In this document: positions 6,077 through 14,396 of the stretch, piece by piece
Layout: each line of letters opens with the position of its first letter
Numbering within the stretch: the stretch's first letter is position 1
From: Betaproteobacteria bacterium
GTDB taxonomy: Bacteria; Pseudomonadota; Gammaproteobacteria; Burkholderiales; SG8-41
Direction of reading: 5' to 3'
Length of the DNA stretch: 21,594 nucleotides
Assembly (NCBI GenBank): GCA_025363575.1
Contig: JANYDM010000097.1
Span: forward strand, 1 to 21,594
Notes under the pieces: generated by a model
The model's input: only the letters and a program-made list of their open reading frames with translations
Database searches by the model: none
What the model was told of the DNA's origin: nothing
Program-made: the position numbers and the translations under genes

Positions 6077-8008
6077 ATGCCTTTAGCCACGCTGGACGGT
6101 GCCTGCCTCGCGTTCGGTCACGTTGCGCTGCTTGACCATGCCGACCTTGTCATCGAGCGCGGTGAGCGCATCGGCCTTATCGGCCGCAACGGCACCGGCA
6201 AGTCGAGCCTGCTCAAGATCGTCGCCGGCGAAGTTCCGCTCGACGACGGCAAGGTATGGCGCGAGCCGGGTCTGAAGTTCGCGCTCGTCGCGCAGGAGCC
6301 GCTGCTCGACGCGGAGACCACGGTATTCGATGCGGTCGCGGCCGGGCTCGGCGCGCAAACGGCGCTGCTGCACGAGTATCACGAAATTTCGCACAAGCTC
6401 GCGGAAGAGGGCGGCGACCACGACGCGTTGCTCGAGCGCATGCAGGAATTGCAGACCGAGTTCGAGCGTACCGATGGCTGGAGCGCCAATTCGCGGGTCG
6501 AGACTACGCTGGCGAAACTGGGACTGGATGCCGATGTGCAGGTCGGCACGTTGTCTGGCGGGCTCAAAAAGCGCGTCGCGCTCGGGCGCGCGCTGGTGAC
6601 CGCGCCGGAACTGCTTTTGCTCGACGAGCCCACTAATCATCTCGACGTTGCCGGTATCGAGTGGCTGGAGGAACTGCTGAAAGACTTTGGCGGCAGCGTG
6701 CTGTTCGTGACGCACGACCGGCGTTTTCTGGACAACGTGACGACGCGCGTTATCGAGCTCGATCGCGGGCGGCTCGCGAGTTTTCCCGGCAGTTACGCGG
6801 AGTATCAGCGTCGCAAGGAAGAGCTGCTCAACGCCGAGGCGCAGCAGAACGCGAAGTTTGACAAAATGCTCGCGCAGGAAGAAGTGTGGATCCGCAAAGG
6901 CATACAAGCGCGCCGCACGCGCAACGAAGGCCGCGTGCTGCGACTCGAGCAACTGCGTCGCGAACGGGCCGCGCGGCGCGACCGTCTCGGCAAAGTCAAT
7001 CTTGACGTCGCGGCCGGCGAACGCTCCGGCAAGCTGGTGGCCGAGTTGGAGGGCGTCAGCAAGCGCTTCGGCGATAAACAGGTCATCGCAAATTTTTCGT
7101 GCGTGATTCAGCGCGGGGACAAAGTAGGGCTCTTGGGGCCGAACGGCTGCGGCAAAACCACGTTGCTGAAACTGCTGCTGGGCGAACTGGAGCCGGACAG
7201 CGGCAAAGTACGTCGCGGCACTAAATTGTCGATCGCTTATTTCGACCAGTTTCGTGCGCAACTCGACGATGCCGCAACGCTCGCGGAAGTCATCAGCCCG
7301 GGCTCGGACTTCGTCGAGATCAACGGTGCGCGCAAGCATGTCATCTCTTATCTCGGTGATTTTTTGTTCCCGCCCGAACGCGCGCGCGCCAAGGTAGCGA
7401 GCCTGTCGGGCGGCGAGCGCAATCGCCTGCTGCTGGCGCGCCTGTTCGCGCAGCCGGCCAACGTGCTGGTGCTCGACGAGCCAACCAACGATCTGGATAT
7501 TGAAACGCTCGAACTGCTGGAGGCGCTGCTGCAGGAATACACGGGCACGCTGTTTCTCGTCAGCCACGACCGGACGTTCCTCGACAATCTCGTGACGCAG
7601 GTCGTTGCGTTCGAAGGCGGCGGCAAGCTCGTCGAATATGCGGGCGGTTACGCCGACTGGCGCCGCGTGCAGGAATTCCAGGCCAACGCGGTTCGCGACG
7701 ATGCAAAGACGGGCGGACGCGATCGCAAGGCCGCGCCCCCTCCAGGCGCGCGTCCTGCGCCGCGGGTCAACAAGCTGAATTTTAAAGAGACGCGGGAGCT
7801 TGAGGCTTTGCCGGACCGCATTGCCGCGCTCGAGCACGAGCAGGGCGCGATCACCCGGCAACTGGCTGATGGCACGCTGTACCGTAGCGATGCCGCCAAG
7901 GCAAAGGTGTTGCAGAAAAAACTCGCGCAAATCGAGACCGACCTCGCAACGTGTTTTGCCAGCTGGGAGGCGCTTGAAAGCCGTTCCACTGGCGCCCCGG
8001 CCCCGTAA
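6077..8008 (+). CDS. uup: ABC-F family ATPase Uup
   Basis: A 643-aa soluble protein with two ABC ATPase domains and no membrane segment. First domain: Walker A GRNGTGKSS (about residue 36), signature LSGG (about 158) and Walker B LLLLDEPTNHLD (about 180). Second domain: GPNGCGKTT (about 353), LSGGERNR (about 441) and VLVLDEPTNDLD (about 463). The linker has the Uup-typical AQEEVWIRKGIQARRTRNEG stretch. The C-terminal tail (about 530-643) is charged and helical, like the Uup coiled-coil DNA-binding domain. Uup is linked to precise transposon excision, replication-fork intermediates and ribosome-associated functions. The ATG at 6077 has no clear ribosome site, but the first residues match Uup proteins. 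The upstream region is filled with palindromic repeats and an IS. Confidence 0.93.
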   Translation: MPLATLDGACLAFGHVALLDHADLVIERGERIGLIGRNGTGKSSLLKIVAGEVPLDDGKVWREPGLKFALVAQEPLLDAETTVFDAVAAGLGAQTALLHEYHEISHKLAEEGGDHDALLERMQELQTEFERTDGWSANSRVETTLAKLGLDADVQVGTLSGGLKKRVALGRALVTAPELLLLDEPTNHLDVAGIEWLEELLKDFGGSVLFVTHDRRFLDNVTTRVIELDRGRLASFPGSYAEYQRRKEELLNAEAQQNAKFDKMLAQEEVWIRKGIQARRTRNEGRVLRLEQLRRERAARRDRLGKVNLDVAAGERSGKLVAELEGVSKRFGDKQVIANFSCVIQRGDKVGLLGPNGCGKTTLLKLLLGELEPDSGKVRRGTKLSIAYFDQFRAQLDDAATLAEVISPGSDFVEINGARKHVISYLGDFLFPPERARAKVASLSGGERNRLLLARLFAQPANVLVLDEPTNDLDIETLELLEALLQEYTGTLFLVSHDRTFLDNLVTQVVAFEGGGKLVEYAGGYADWRRVQEFQANAVRDDAKTGGRDRKAAPPPGARPAPRVNKLNFKETRELEALPDRIAALEHEQGAITRQLADGTLYRSDAAKAKVLQKKLAQIETDLATCFASWEALESRSTGAPAP

Positions 8009-8046
8009 ATGGACTCGCATGTCGCACTTCGGGTGGCGTCGAATTC

Positions 8047-9054
8047 ATGACTGATTTCTGGCGCGGCAGCGGGTTCCACCTGCTGGGCCGCGATCACGGT
8101 CGGCTGACCGTTACCGACGACTATCTGCGAGCGTATTACGCGAGGCCCGAGCTTGCGCCCGTGGCTGCGTCATGCGATGTAGAGCGGGCGTTGCACGCGC
8201 AGTTGATGGAGCAGCCGCAGCGGGCTGTTGATGCGCAGGCGATTGCCGGCATCCGCGATGAAGATTCGCGCGAAAACTACCGCATCGTGCTGCGTTTTCG
8301 CGACCAATTGCTGGCGGCGCCGTCGCTCGAATCGTTTTACGCCGACTTATTCAAGCATGACGTTGCGGTGCCGCCGTTGTTTATCGACCATGTGGTGCAG
8401 GCGATATTGCGCGGCATCCTCGACGGCGACGGCGACGGGCTGAAGGCGCGCGCGGCGGAGTTGTTTTTTCGGCGCCAGCGCGTCAGCGTGGATAAGGGCG
8501 CGATCCGGCTGGCCGACGATGAAACCGTTGCCGTGCACGCGACCGGCGGTGGCCTGGGCGATCTCGGCAGGCTGATACGCGAGGCGCAGATTCCGCTGCG
8601 CACCATAGATCTTGATGTGCTCGATGCGCAGACGGCGGACGAGTACTGGAAGCGTGACGAGCGCTTCGACACGGTATTGCAGTTGAACAGCGCGCACGCG
8701 GGCTGCGCCGCGCTCTGCCGTGTCATCGAAGCGTGGATCGCGCATTTTCACGAGACGAAGGTCACTGTCGCCCCGGTGCGTGAAATCCCGGACGACGAAT
8801 GGGTATGGCACGTCGGCCTGGACGCGGATTCCACCGCGATGCTCAATGAGATTTACAATGGCGCCGATGTGGACGAAGAACGCATGCGGCGCATCATCGG
8901 GCTTTACCGGGTCGACTTCATCGACCCGTCCGCCATGCGCGCTGAGATTGCCGGCAAGCCGGTTTTTCTCGGCCTCGCCGCCACGCCCGATGGGCACGTA
9001 CGCATGAAGCCGCAGAATCTGCTGATGAACCTGCCGCTGGCGAGGCGCACATGA
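8047..9054 (+). CDS. DUF6352-like hypothetical protein
   Basis: A 335-aa predicted cytoplasmic protein without signal peptide or membrane segment. It begins MTDFWRGSGFHLL and contains TVTDDYLRAYYARPELAPV, SRENYRIVLRFRDQLLAAPS and VPPLFIDHVVQAILRGILDG. I recognise this as like the betaproteobacterial DUF6352 family, whose function is unknown. That name is from memory of family sequences, not a search. Its stop overlaps the start of the SirB1-family gene (ATGA), so the two are translationally coupled and probably act together or are needed in fixed ratio. The ATG at 8047 has GGTGG upstream. Confidence 0.75.
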   Translation: MTDFWRGSGFHLLGRDHGRLTVTDDYLRAYYARPELAPVAASCDVERALHAQLMEQPQRAVDAQAIAGIRDEDSRENYRIVLRFRDQLLAAPSLESFYADLFKHDVAVPPLFIDHVVQAILRGILDGDGDGLKARAAELFFRRQRVSVDKGAIRLADDETVAVHATGGGLGDLGRLIREAQIPLRTIDLDVLDAQTADEYWKRDERFDTVLQLNSAHAGCAALCRVIEAWIAHFHETKVTVAPVREIPDDEWVWHVGLDADSTAMLNEIYNGADVDEERMRRIIGLYRVDFIDPSAMRAEIAGKPVFLGLAATPDGHVRMKPQNLLMNLPLARRT

Positions 9055-9890
9055 CGCCTTACGCCGAGCGCTTTGCGCGGATGGTCGCTGGCAATGACGC
9101 TGCGATCAATCTCGCGGAGGCGGCCCTGCTGATTGCCGCCGAGGAATACCGCGATCTCGATATCCGCGCCTATCTGGCGAAACTGGACGACATGGCGGCC
9201 ACGCTCAAGCGCCGGTTGCGCGCCGACATCAGCCCGGCCGACACCATCATCGCCCTCAACCGGTTTCTCTTCGACGAGCACGGCTTCAGCGGCGACGCCG
9301 CCAATTATTACGATGCACGCAATAGTTTTCTCAACGAAGTGCTCGACCGCAAGCGCGGCATTCCGATTACGCTCGCGGTCGTCTACATCGAAATTGCGCG
9401 GCGTATCGGCCTGCCGGTGCACGGCGTGGCGTTCCCCGCGCATTTCCTGGTCAAATGTCCGCTGCGCGAGGGCACCGTCGTGCTCGATCCCTACGCCAAG
9501 GGCGCATCGCTGAGCTTCGACGATCTGCGCCAGCGCATCAAAGCGCTGCGCAATGGTGTCGAGCCGACGAAATCGATGGTCGCCGCGATGCTCGTTGCGG
9601 CGGGCAACAAGGAAATCCTGACGCGCATGCTGCGCAATCTCAAGGGTATCTATTCCCACCATAAGGAGTGGATGAAAGCACTGACTGCGACCGACCGCAT
9701 CATCAGCGTGAGGCCGGAAACGGCGGAGGAATACCGCGACCGCGGGATGATTTATCTCAATCTCGAATGCTTCCGCGCGGCGCTGTTCGATTTTCAGGCG
9801 TACTTGAGAATGCTGCCGGTCGCGCGCGACGCTGAAACCGTGCGTCAGAAAGTAGTTGAACTGCAAGCCGTCGCGGCGCGCCTGAATTGA
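9051..9890 (+). CDS. SirB1 family protein (transglutaminase-like fold plus TPR)
   Basis: A 279-aa protein of the SirB1/YchA family. The N-terminal SirB1 domain (about residues 40-180) shows NRFLFDEHGFSGDAANYYDA, LDRKRGIPITLAVVYIEIAR and GLPVHGVAFPAHFLVK. The C-terminal part (about 205-275) holds TPR-like helices (EWMKALTATDRIISVRP and AEEYRDRGMIYLNLECFRAA). Where transglutaminases carry the catalytic Cys, this family reads GIPITLAV, so it is probably not a classical protease. The molecular role is not established. The start codon overlaps the previous stop by 4 bases (ATGA at 9051-9054). Confidence 0.88.
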   Translation: MTPYAERFARMVAGNDAAINLAEAALLIAAEEYRDLDIRAYLAKLDDMAATLKRRLRADISPADTIIALNRFLFDEHGFSGDAANYYDARNSFLNEVLDRKRGIPITLAVVYIEIARRIGLPVHGVAFPAHFLVKCPLREGTVVLDPYAKGASLSFDDLRQRIKALRNGVEPTKSMVAAMLVAAGNKEILTRMLRNLKGIYSHHKEWMKALTATDRIISVRPETAEEYRDRGMIYLNLECFRAALFDFQAYLRMLPVARDAETVRQKVVELQAVAARLN

Positions 9891-9941
9891 TTTACGCAAA
9901 GGCTTTGGCATGAAAGGCAGGGCCTTGACGATTGGCGCCCC

Positions 9942-10754
9942 ATGAGGCGCGTAGAGAAAATCGGCGGGCTCGAGCTCATCAGCCATGTCCCGGCCAAGCC
10001 GGCGCACGCGGCCCGGGTGCTGTTCGTGCACGGCGCATTTGTCGCGGCATGGTGCTGGGACGATAATTTTCTGCCTTACTTCGCGCGACGGGGCTTTGCC
10101 GCGCACGCCGTGAGCCTGCGCGGTCATGGCGGCAGCGCCGGCCACGGAACGTTGGCGGCGGCGAGCCTCGACGATTACGAAGCCGACGTGGCGGCTGCCG
10201 CGCAGCACATCGGCGCGCCGCTGGTCGTGGTCGGCCACTCGATGGGTGGCATCGTGGTCCAGCGCTGCCTGTACCGCCTGCCGGCCGCCGCCGCCGTGCT
10301 GATGGCTGCGGTGCCGCCCGAAGGGTTGCTCGGGTCGTCCATGCTGCTCGCAGCGCGCGATCCGTCGTTGTTCAGCGAGATTAATCTCGATCATCATGCG
10401 CATCCCGGCTATGCGACGCTGCAGGGCGTGCGCCGCGCGATCTTTTCGGATCGTGTCACGGACGAGGCAGTCGGCCGGCATCTCGCGCGCATGCAGCCCG
10501 AATCGCAGCGCGCGATGTTCGATATGTCGTGGCCGCAGCAGTTTTTCATCGGCCGCACGCATCGCGTGCCGATGCTGGTGCTGGGGGCCGCGCAAGACGC
10601 CTTTTTCCCGCCCGACGCAATACGCTCGACGGCCCGCGCGTGCGGCGTGGCGGCTGAGATATTTCCGGATATGGCGCACGCCATGATGCTGGAACCGGGC
10701 TGGCAGTTCGCCGCCGACCGCATTATCGATTGGCTTGCAAGCGCGGGTGTGTAA
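9942..10754 (+). CDS. Alpha/beta hydrolase
   Basis: A 270-aa cytoplasmic alpha/beta-fold hydrolase. The oxyanion region LFVHGAFVAAWCW (about 27-39), the nucleophile elbow VVGHSMGGIVV with Ser100, a candidate acid Asp219 in LVLGAAQDAFF and the catalytic His246 in FPDMAHAMML are all in the expected order. The lid region (about 125-200) holds many Met and His residues. The substrate is unknown: esterase, lactonase or carboxylesterase activities are all possible. The start has no good ribosome site of its own, but an 11-codon open frame (9910-9945) with AAAGG upstream ends at ATGA across this start. The gene follows SirB1 by about 50 bases and may share its transcript. Confidence 0.87.
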   Translation: MRRVEKIGGLELISHVPAKPAHAARVLFVHGAFVAAWCWDDNFLPYFARRGFAAHAVSLRGHGGSAGHGTLAAASLDDYEADVAAAAQHIGAPLVVVGHSMGGIVVQRCLYRLPAAAAVLMAAVPPEGLLGSSMLLAARDPSLFSEINLDHHAHPGYATLQGVRRAIFSDRVTDEAVGRHLARMQPESQRAMFDMSWPQQFFIGRTHRVPMLVLGAAQDAFFPPDAIRSTARACGVAAEIFPDMAHAMMLEPGWQFAADRIIDWLASAGV

Positions 10755-10759
10755 ACGCG

Positions 10760-10790
10760 AATGCCGCCGCATCAACTCGATGCGGCATTT
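10760..10790 (+). terminator. Possible weak intrinsic terminator after the alpha/beta hydrolase gene
   Basis: CCGCATC (10767-10773) pairs with GATGCGG (10779-10785) over a 5-nt loop. AATG and CATT flank the stem, and a short TTTAT follows. The T tract is poor, so termination may be partial. Confidence 0.45.
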
Positions 10791-10840
10791 ATGGCACACT
10801 GGTTCTCGGAAGTTCACAACGATAGACGGTGGGAGGCTCG

Positions 10841-11266
10841 ATGGAACCTTACTGGTGGTGGGTCATCGGCGGCATTGCGCTGATCATTGCGGAGCTGATC
10901 ACCGGCACGTTTTACCTGCTGGTCATCGGCACGGCCGCGCTGCTGGGGGCAGGGGTTGCCTATCTGCACTATTCGTTTGAGATGCAGGCGGTCTGCGCGG
11001 CAGTCGTTGCCGTAGCGGGCGTCACGCTCGTCACCCGCTTCCGCAAAAATCAGGCGACAGCGCCTGACGTCCCGCTGGACGTCGGTCAAAGCGTCGTGCT
11101 CGATGCATGGATCAATGAGCGCGAGCGGCTCGCGCGCGTGCGTTACCGCAACGCGTTGTGGGACGCCAACGTTCTCGACGCACAGGGCGTAGAGGCCGGA
11201 CGCACGCTTTACATCACGCGCGTCGAGGGCAACACCTTGCACGTATCGACCGCGCGGCCTGCCTAG
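10841..11266 (+). CDS. NfeD family membrane protein
   Basis: A 141-aa short-type NfeD protein. Residues 4-70 form two to three membrane helices (WWWVIGGIALIIAELITGTF, then LLVIGTAALLGAGVAYL, then VCAAVVAVAGVTLVT). Residues 75-141 match the cytoplasmic OB-fold NfeD domain (DVGQSVVLDAWIN, ARVRYRNALWDANV). The ATG at 10841 was chosen because GGGAGG lies 4 nt upstream; the in-frame GTG at 10829 precedes that site. NfeD proteins are encoded beside SPFH/stomatin proteins and act with them in membrane quality control, which is exactly the arrangement here. It lacks the N-terminal ClpP-like protease domain of long NfeD proteins. Confidence 0.92.
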   Translation: MEPYWWWVIGGIALIIAELITGTFYLLVIGTAALLGAGVAYLHYSFEMQAVCAAVVAVAGVTLVTRFRKNQATAPDVPLDVGQSVVLDAWINERERLARVRYRNALWDANVLDAQGVEAGRTLYITRVEGNTLHVSTARPA

Positions 11267-11314
11267 AGCCAGTGCCGCCGGCGTTTTATACAATCTTTTC
11301 AGGGGAGACAAACC

Positions 11315-12319
11315 ATGTTCGTCAAACTTATCGTCGTCTTGATCATCACCGGCGTTCTTATCGCCAACGGCCACGCCGCTTACGCGGTGCCGTTCTTCAT
11401 CATCGGCTTCGGCATCGTGCTTGCCGTCGAATCGATCAAGGTCGTCCCGCAGCAGCAGGCGTGGGTGGTCGAGCGCTTCGGCAAGTTCGACAGCGTGCTC
11501 GAGCCGGGCCTGAACGGGATCTGGCCGTTTTTCGACCGCGTCGCCTACAAGCATTCATTGAAAGAGGTGCCGCTCGACGTGTCGGAGCAGGTGTGCATCA
11601 CCAAGGACAATACGCAGCTCGGCGTCGACGGCATCATCTACTATCAGGTCACCGACCCGCGCCTGGCGTCATACGGATCGTCGAACTACATCGCGGCCAT
11701 CACGCAGCTCGCGCAAACCACGCTGCGCTCCGAGATCGGCAAGATGGAACTCGACAAGACGTTCGAGAGCCGCGACGAGATCAACCGGCAGGTAGTGGCC
11801 GTGCTCGACGAGGCGGGGCGCACCTGGGGCGTCAAAGTGCTGCGCTACGAGATCAAGAACCTGACGCCGCCGGAAGCCATCCTGCGCTCGATGCAGGCGC
11901 AGATTACGGCCGAGCGCGAGAAGCGCGCCTTGATCGCGAAATCCGAAGGCCAGCGTCAGCAGGAGATCAATCTGGCCGACGGCGAGAAGCAGGCCGCGGT
12001 GCTGCAATCCGAAGGGCAGAAGATCGCAGCGATCAACCGTGCCGAAGGCGAAGCGAAAGCCATCACGACGATCGCCGCCGCCAACGCCGCCGCGGTGCGC
12101 GCCGTTGCGTCATCGATGAACGAGCCGGGCGGCATGAACGCGGCCAATCTGAAAGTCGCTGAGATTTACGTCCACGCTTTTGCCAATATCGCCAAGGCCG
12201 GCAATACGCTCATCGTGCCGGGGAATATGTCGGACCTGGCGACGATGGTGTCATCGGCGATGACTATCGTCAGCGGCGCACAGCGCGTCGAAGGCGCGGC
12301 GCCCGCGAAACCTGCGTAA
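11315..12319 (+). CDS. SPFH/Band 7 domain protein, QmcA/stomatin-like
   Basis: A 334-aa membrane-anchored SPFH protein. The N terminus has two hydrophobic segments (about 4-17 and 26-41). The SPFH domain follows (about 44-200: VPQQQAWVVERFGKFDSVLE, ITKDNTQLGVDGIIYYQV, TLRSEIGKMELDKTFESR). An Ala/Glu-rich coiled coil comes next (about 205-270: ITAEREKRALIAKSEGQRQQ). These proteins assemble into ring-like membrane microdomains and partner with NfeD and membrane proteases. GGGGAG lies about 8 nt before the ATG. It follows nfeD by 48 bases in the same direction, so the two form an operon. The last 15 residues are an Ala/Pro tail. Confidence 0.93.
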   Translation: MFVKLIVVLIITGVLIANGHAAYAVPFFIIGFGIVLAVESIKVVPQQQAWVVERFGKFDSVLEPGLNGIWPFFDRVAYKHSLKEVPLDVSEQVCITKDNTQLGVDGIIYYQVTDPRLASYGSSNYIAAITQLAQTTLRSEIGKMELDKTFESRDEINRQVVAVLDEAGRTWGVKVLRYEIKNLTPPEAILRSMQAQITAEREKRALIAKSEGQRQQEINLADGEKQAAVLQSEGQKIAAINRAEGEAKAITTIAAANAAAVRAVASSMNEPGGMNAANLKVAEIYVHAFANIAKAGNTLIVPGNMSDLATMVSSAMTIVSGAQRVEGAAPAKPA

Positions 12320-12325
12320 GCGAAG

Positions 12326-13186
12326 CTAAATGGAGGGCGCTGCTGCGGGCGCCGGCTGCGTGGTGCTGACCGGCGTGGCAACTTGCGGCGCGTCGAGCGC
12401 GGCGCCCGACGGCTTGGCCGGCTCGTCGGTATCGACGCGCGGCTTGGTCTTCAGCTCGGGGATGTCTTCCTCGTCTTTTTCCGGCGGCGGGTTGCCGTCA
12501 TAGACGAGGTTGCGGCGGCGCTGCAGATAGGCATCGCGCTGGAATTCGTAAGGATCGAGCGCTGCTTCGTCGAGTATCTTGGTCGAGTCGAGCAGGTTGG
12601 CGCGCAGGTTGATGATGTAGAGCGCAAACACCGAGTTGCGCGTGCGCATGTGATTGCGCCAGATCAGGCGGATCGGATCGAGCTTGAAATCGACCGCAGA
12701 TCCGACGCCGTCGCGGAACGAACTGGGCCCGAAAAACGGGATCTGCAGATAGGGGCCGGAGTTGAGGCCCCAGCGGCCGAGCGTCTGGCCGAAATCTTCT
12801 TTGTGCTTTTCGAGACCGACTTCGGTCGCCACGTCGATGAAGCCGGCGAGACCCACCGTCGAATTGATGGCGATGCGCCCGATATCGGACACCGCGTCGC
12901 CGACCTTGCCCTGCAGAAGATTGTTGAGCGCGGTCAGCACGTCGTAAAGATTGTTGTAGAAATTCGTCACGCCGGTGCGCACGAACTGCGGCAGCACAGT
13001 CTTGTAAGCCGTGGCAACGGGCTTCAACACGACTTTATCGAGCGCGTCATTCGCGTGATAGACGACGCGATTGAGCGGCTCTAACGGATCGCGCGGGTTG
13101 TGGGTGCTCGCGCAACCGCCCAGCAATGCCAGCGACAACAGGCCAAGCATGCAGGCCAAACGAAGTCGGGCGGGAAAAGCGATCAT
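12326..13186 (-). CDS. mlaA: MlaA family outer-membrane lipoprotein (VacJ)
   Basis: A 286-aa lipoprotein precursor. A signal peptide with lipobox LLGGC (lipidated Cys25) is followed by the MlaA domain: DPLEPLNRVVYHANDALDKV, FVRTGVTNFYNNLYDV, GLEKHKEDFGQTLGRWGL and PYLQIPFFGPSSFRDGVG. MlaA removes mislocalised phospholipids from the outer leaflet of the outer membrane and passes them to MlaC and the MlaFEDB importer. No other mla gene is in the window. The last 60 or so residues are an acidic, then Pro/Ala-rich tail beyond the conserved domain. The ATG at 13186 was chosen because it begins a proper signal peptide. The in-frame GTG at 13222 lies at or near the predicted transcription start. It converges with the SPFH gene, 6 bases apart. 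Confidence 0.92.
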   Translation of the reverse strand: MIAFPARLRLACMLGLLSLALLGGCASTHNPRDPLEPLNRVVYHANDALDKVVLKPVATAYKTVLPQFVRTGVTNFYNNLYDVLTALNNLLQGKVGDAVSDIGRIAINSTVGLAGFIDVATEVGLEKHKEDFGQTLGRWGLNSGPYLQIPFFGPSSFRDGVGSAVDFKLDPIRLIWRNHMRTRNSVFALYIINLRANLLDSTKILDEAALDPYEFQRDAYLQRRRNLVYDGNPPPEKDEEDIPELKTKPRVDTDEPAKPSGAALDAPQVATPVSTTQPAPAAAPSI

Positions 13187-13233
13187 AAGTTCGGTCCGGT
13201 ATTTAGAGCGCGGGTTGCACACGTTATTCGGGC

Positions 13234-13261
13234 ATTATAGCAATAATTTCGCGAAATCCAA
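13234..13261 (-). promoter_or_regulatory. Sigma70-type promoter for mlaA
   Basis: On the minus strand, TTGGAT (13261-13256), a 16-nt spacer and a consensus TATAAT (13239-13234) preceded by TG-C (extended -10). Transcription should start near 13227, about 40 bases before the mlaA ATG. Confidence 0.75.
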
Positions 13262-13389
13262 GGTCATGTTTACGGGACTATTTCCGCGTTCTCCGGCCGC
13301 AAAATCGCGTATCGGATGCGGGTGATAAGATGCTGATGGCTACGGCCGGGGCAGCGTGTTTCTTTAGCGGTTTAAGCAGGAGGGAAAGC

Positions 13390-14364
13390 ATGAAAACGGG
13401 TCTTTTACGGCAACTGCTGGCGTGCCTGGCTGGCGCCTGTCTGGCGCACGCCGCCTGCGCGCAAACCTACCCTGCGAAGCCGATTCGCTTCTACACGCCA
13501 TATCCGCCCGGCGGCACCACCGACATACTCGCGCGCATTTTTGGCGCAAAAATGTACGAAGCCTGGGGCCAACCCGTCATCGTCGAGGCAAAACCGGGCG
13601 CCGGCGGCAACCTCGGAGCGGATTTTGTCGCGAAGTCGCCGGCCGACGGCTACACCGTCCTGATGGGAGCCAGCGGCCCGCTCGCCATCAATGCGAGCCT
13701 GTTCAAGAAACTTCCGTACGATCCGGCCAAAGACTTTGCGCCCGTCGTGCTGTCGGCATCCGTGCCGCTGGTGCTGGTGACGCATCCGTCGCTGCCGGTA
13801 AAAAATGTGAAGGAATTTATCGCCCTGATGAAGGCGCGGACGGGCCAGTTCAACTATGCGTCCGCCGGCCCGGGCTCGCCACAACATCTAACGGCGGAAA
13901 TGTTCAAATTCATGGCGAAGGTCGAGATGACTCACATCCCGTACAAAGGCAGCGGTCCCGCCATCGTCGATTTGATGGGCGGACAGGTGCTGTTCGCGTT
14001 CGAGAGCATGATACCGGTGCTGCCGCATGTGAATTCGGGCAGGCTGCGCGCGCTCGCGGTGACGAGCAATACGCGCTCGCCCGTGCTCGAGAAAACGCCG
14101 ACTGTCGCGGAGTCGGGCGTGCCCGGCTTCGAATCGATCGCGTGGTATGGCGTCGTCGCGCCGGCCGGCACGCCGAAGGAAATCGTCGCCAAGCTGAATG
14201 CCGAGATGGTGCGCATCGCCAATCTGCCGGACATCAAGAAGCAACTGATGGAGATGGGCTCGCCGCCGGTGGCCGGCACGCCGGATCAATTCGGCGCGCT
14301 GATCCGAAGCGAAATCCCGAAGTGGGGCAAGGTCGTCAAGCAGGCGAACGTCAGCCTCGACTAG
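13390..14364 (+). CDS. Bug-family (TTT) periplasmic solute-binding protein
   Basis: A 324-aa Bug receptor. The signal peptide MKTGLLRQLLACLAGACLA leads to the mature-start motif TYPAKPIRFYTPYPPGGTTD. Then follow PVIVEAKPGAGGNLGAD, VAKSPADGYTVLMG, HIPYKGSGPAIVDLMGG and PTVAESGVPGFESIAWYG. The ATG at 13390 has AGGAGGG 5 nt upstream, the best ribosome site in the window, and is preferred over the in-frame ATG at 13330. It stands alone between mlaA (divergent) and the PA2778-family gene (convergent), so it is a single-gene unit. The ligand is unknown. Confidence 0.92.
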   Translation: MKTGLLRQLLACLAGACLAHAACAQTYPAKPIRFYTPYPPGGTTDILARIFGAKMYEAWGQPVIVEAKPGAGGNLGADFVAKSPADGYTVLMGASGPLAINASLFKKLPYDPAKDFAPVVLSASVPLVLVTHPSLPVKNVKEFIALMKARTGQFNYASAGPGSPQHLTAEMFKFMAKVEMTHIPYKGSGPAIVDLMGGQVLFAFESMIPVLPHVNSGRLRALAVTSNTRSPVLEKTPTVAESGVPGFESIAWYGVVAPAGTPKEIVAKLNAEMVRIANLPDIKKQLMEMGSPPVAGTPDQFGALIRSEIPKWGKVVKQANVSLD

Positions 14365-14396
14365 CGCGCTGGGCGGCAGGCGCGCGCGTTTATTTT
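14364..14396 (+). terminator. Probable intrinsic terminator after the Bug gene
   Basis: GCGCGCTG (14364-14371, overlapping the stop codon's G) pairs with CAG-GCGCGC across GGCGG with a one-base bulge. GCG and TTTATTTT (14389-14396) follow. It reaches into the 3' end of the convergent PA2778-family gene. Confidence 0.55.

Noticed and set aside
6083..8020. A 645-codon open frame on the minus strand opposite uup
   Set aside because: It mirrors a clearly recognisable ABC-F gene. Its product is rich in Arg/Gln/Leu with no recognisable domain. Long antisense frames are expected in GC-rich genes with biased third positions.
8904..10817. A 637-codon open frame on the minus strand across three plus-strand genes
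   Set aside because: It runs opposite DUF6352-like, SirB1 and hydrolase genes that all have family motifs. Its own translation shows no domain and high Arg/His content.
11158..12162. A 334-codon plus-strand frame overlapping nfeD and the SPFH gene
   Set aside because: It is out of frame with two recognisable genes, and the translation is Arg/Gly-rich low-complexity shadow sequence.
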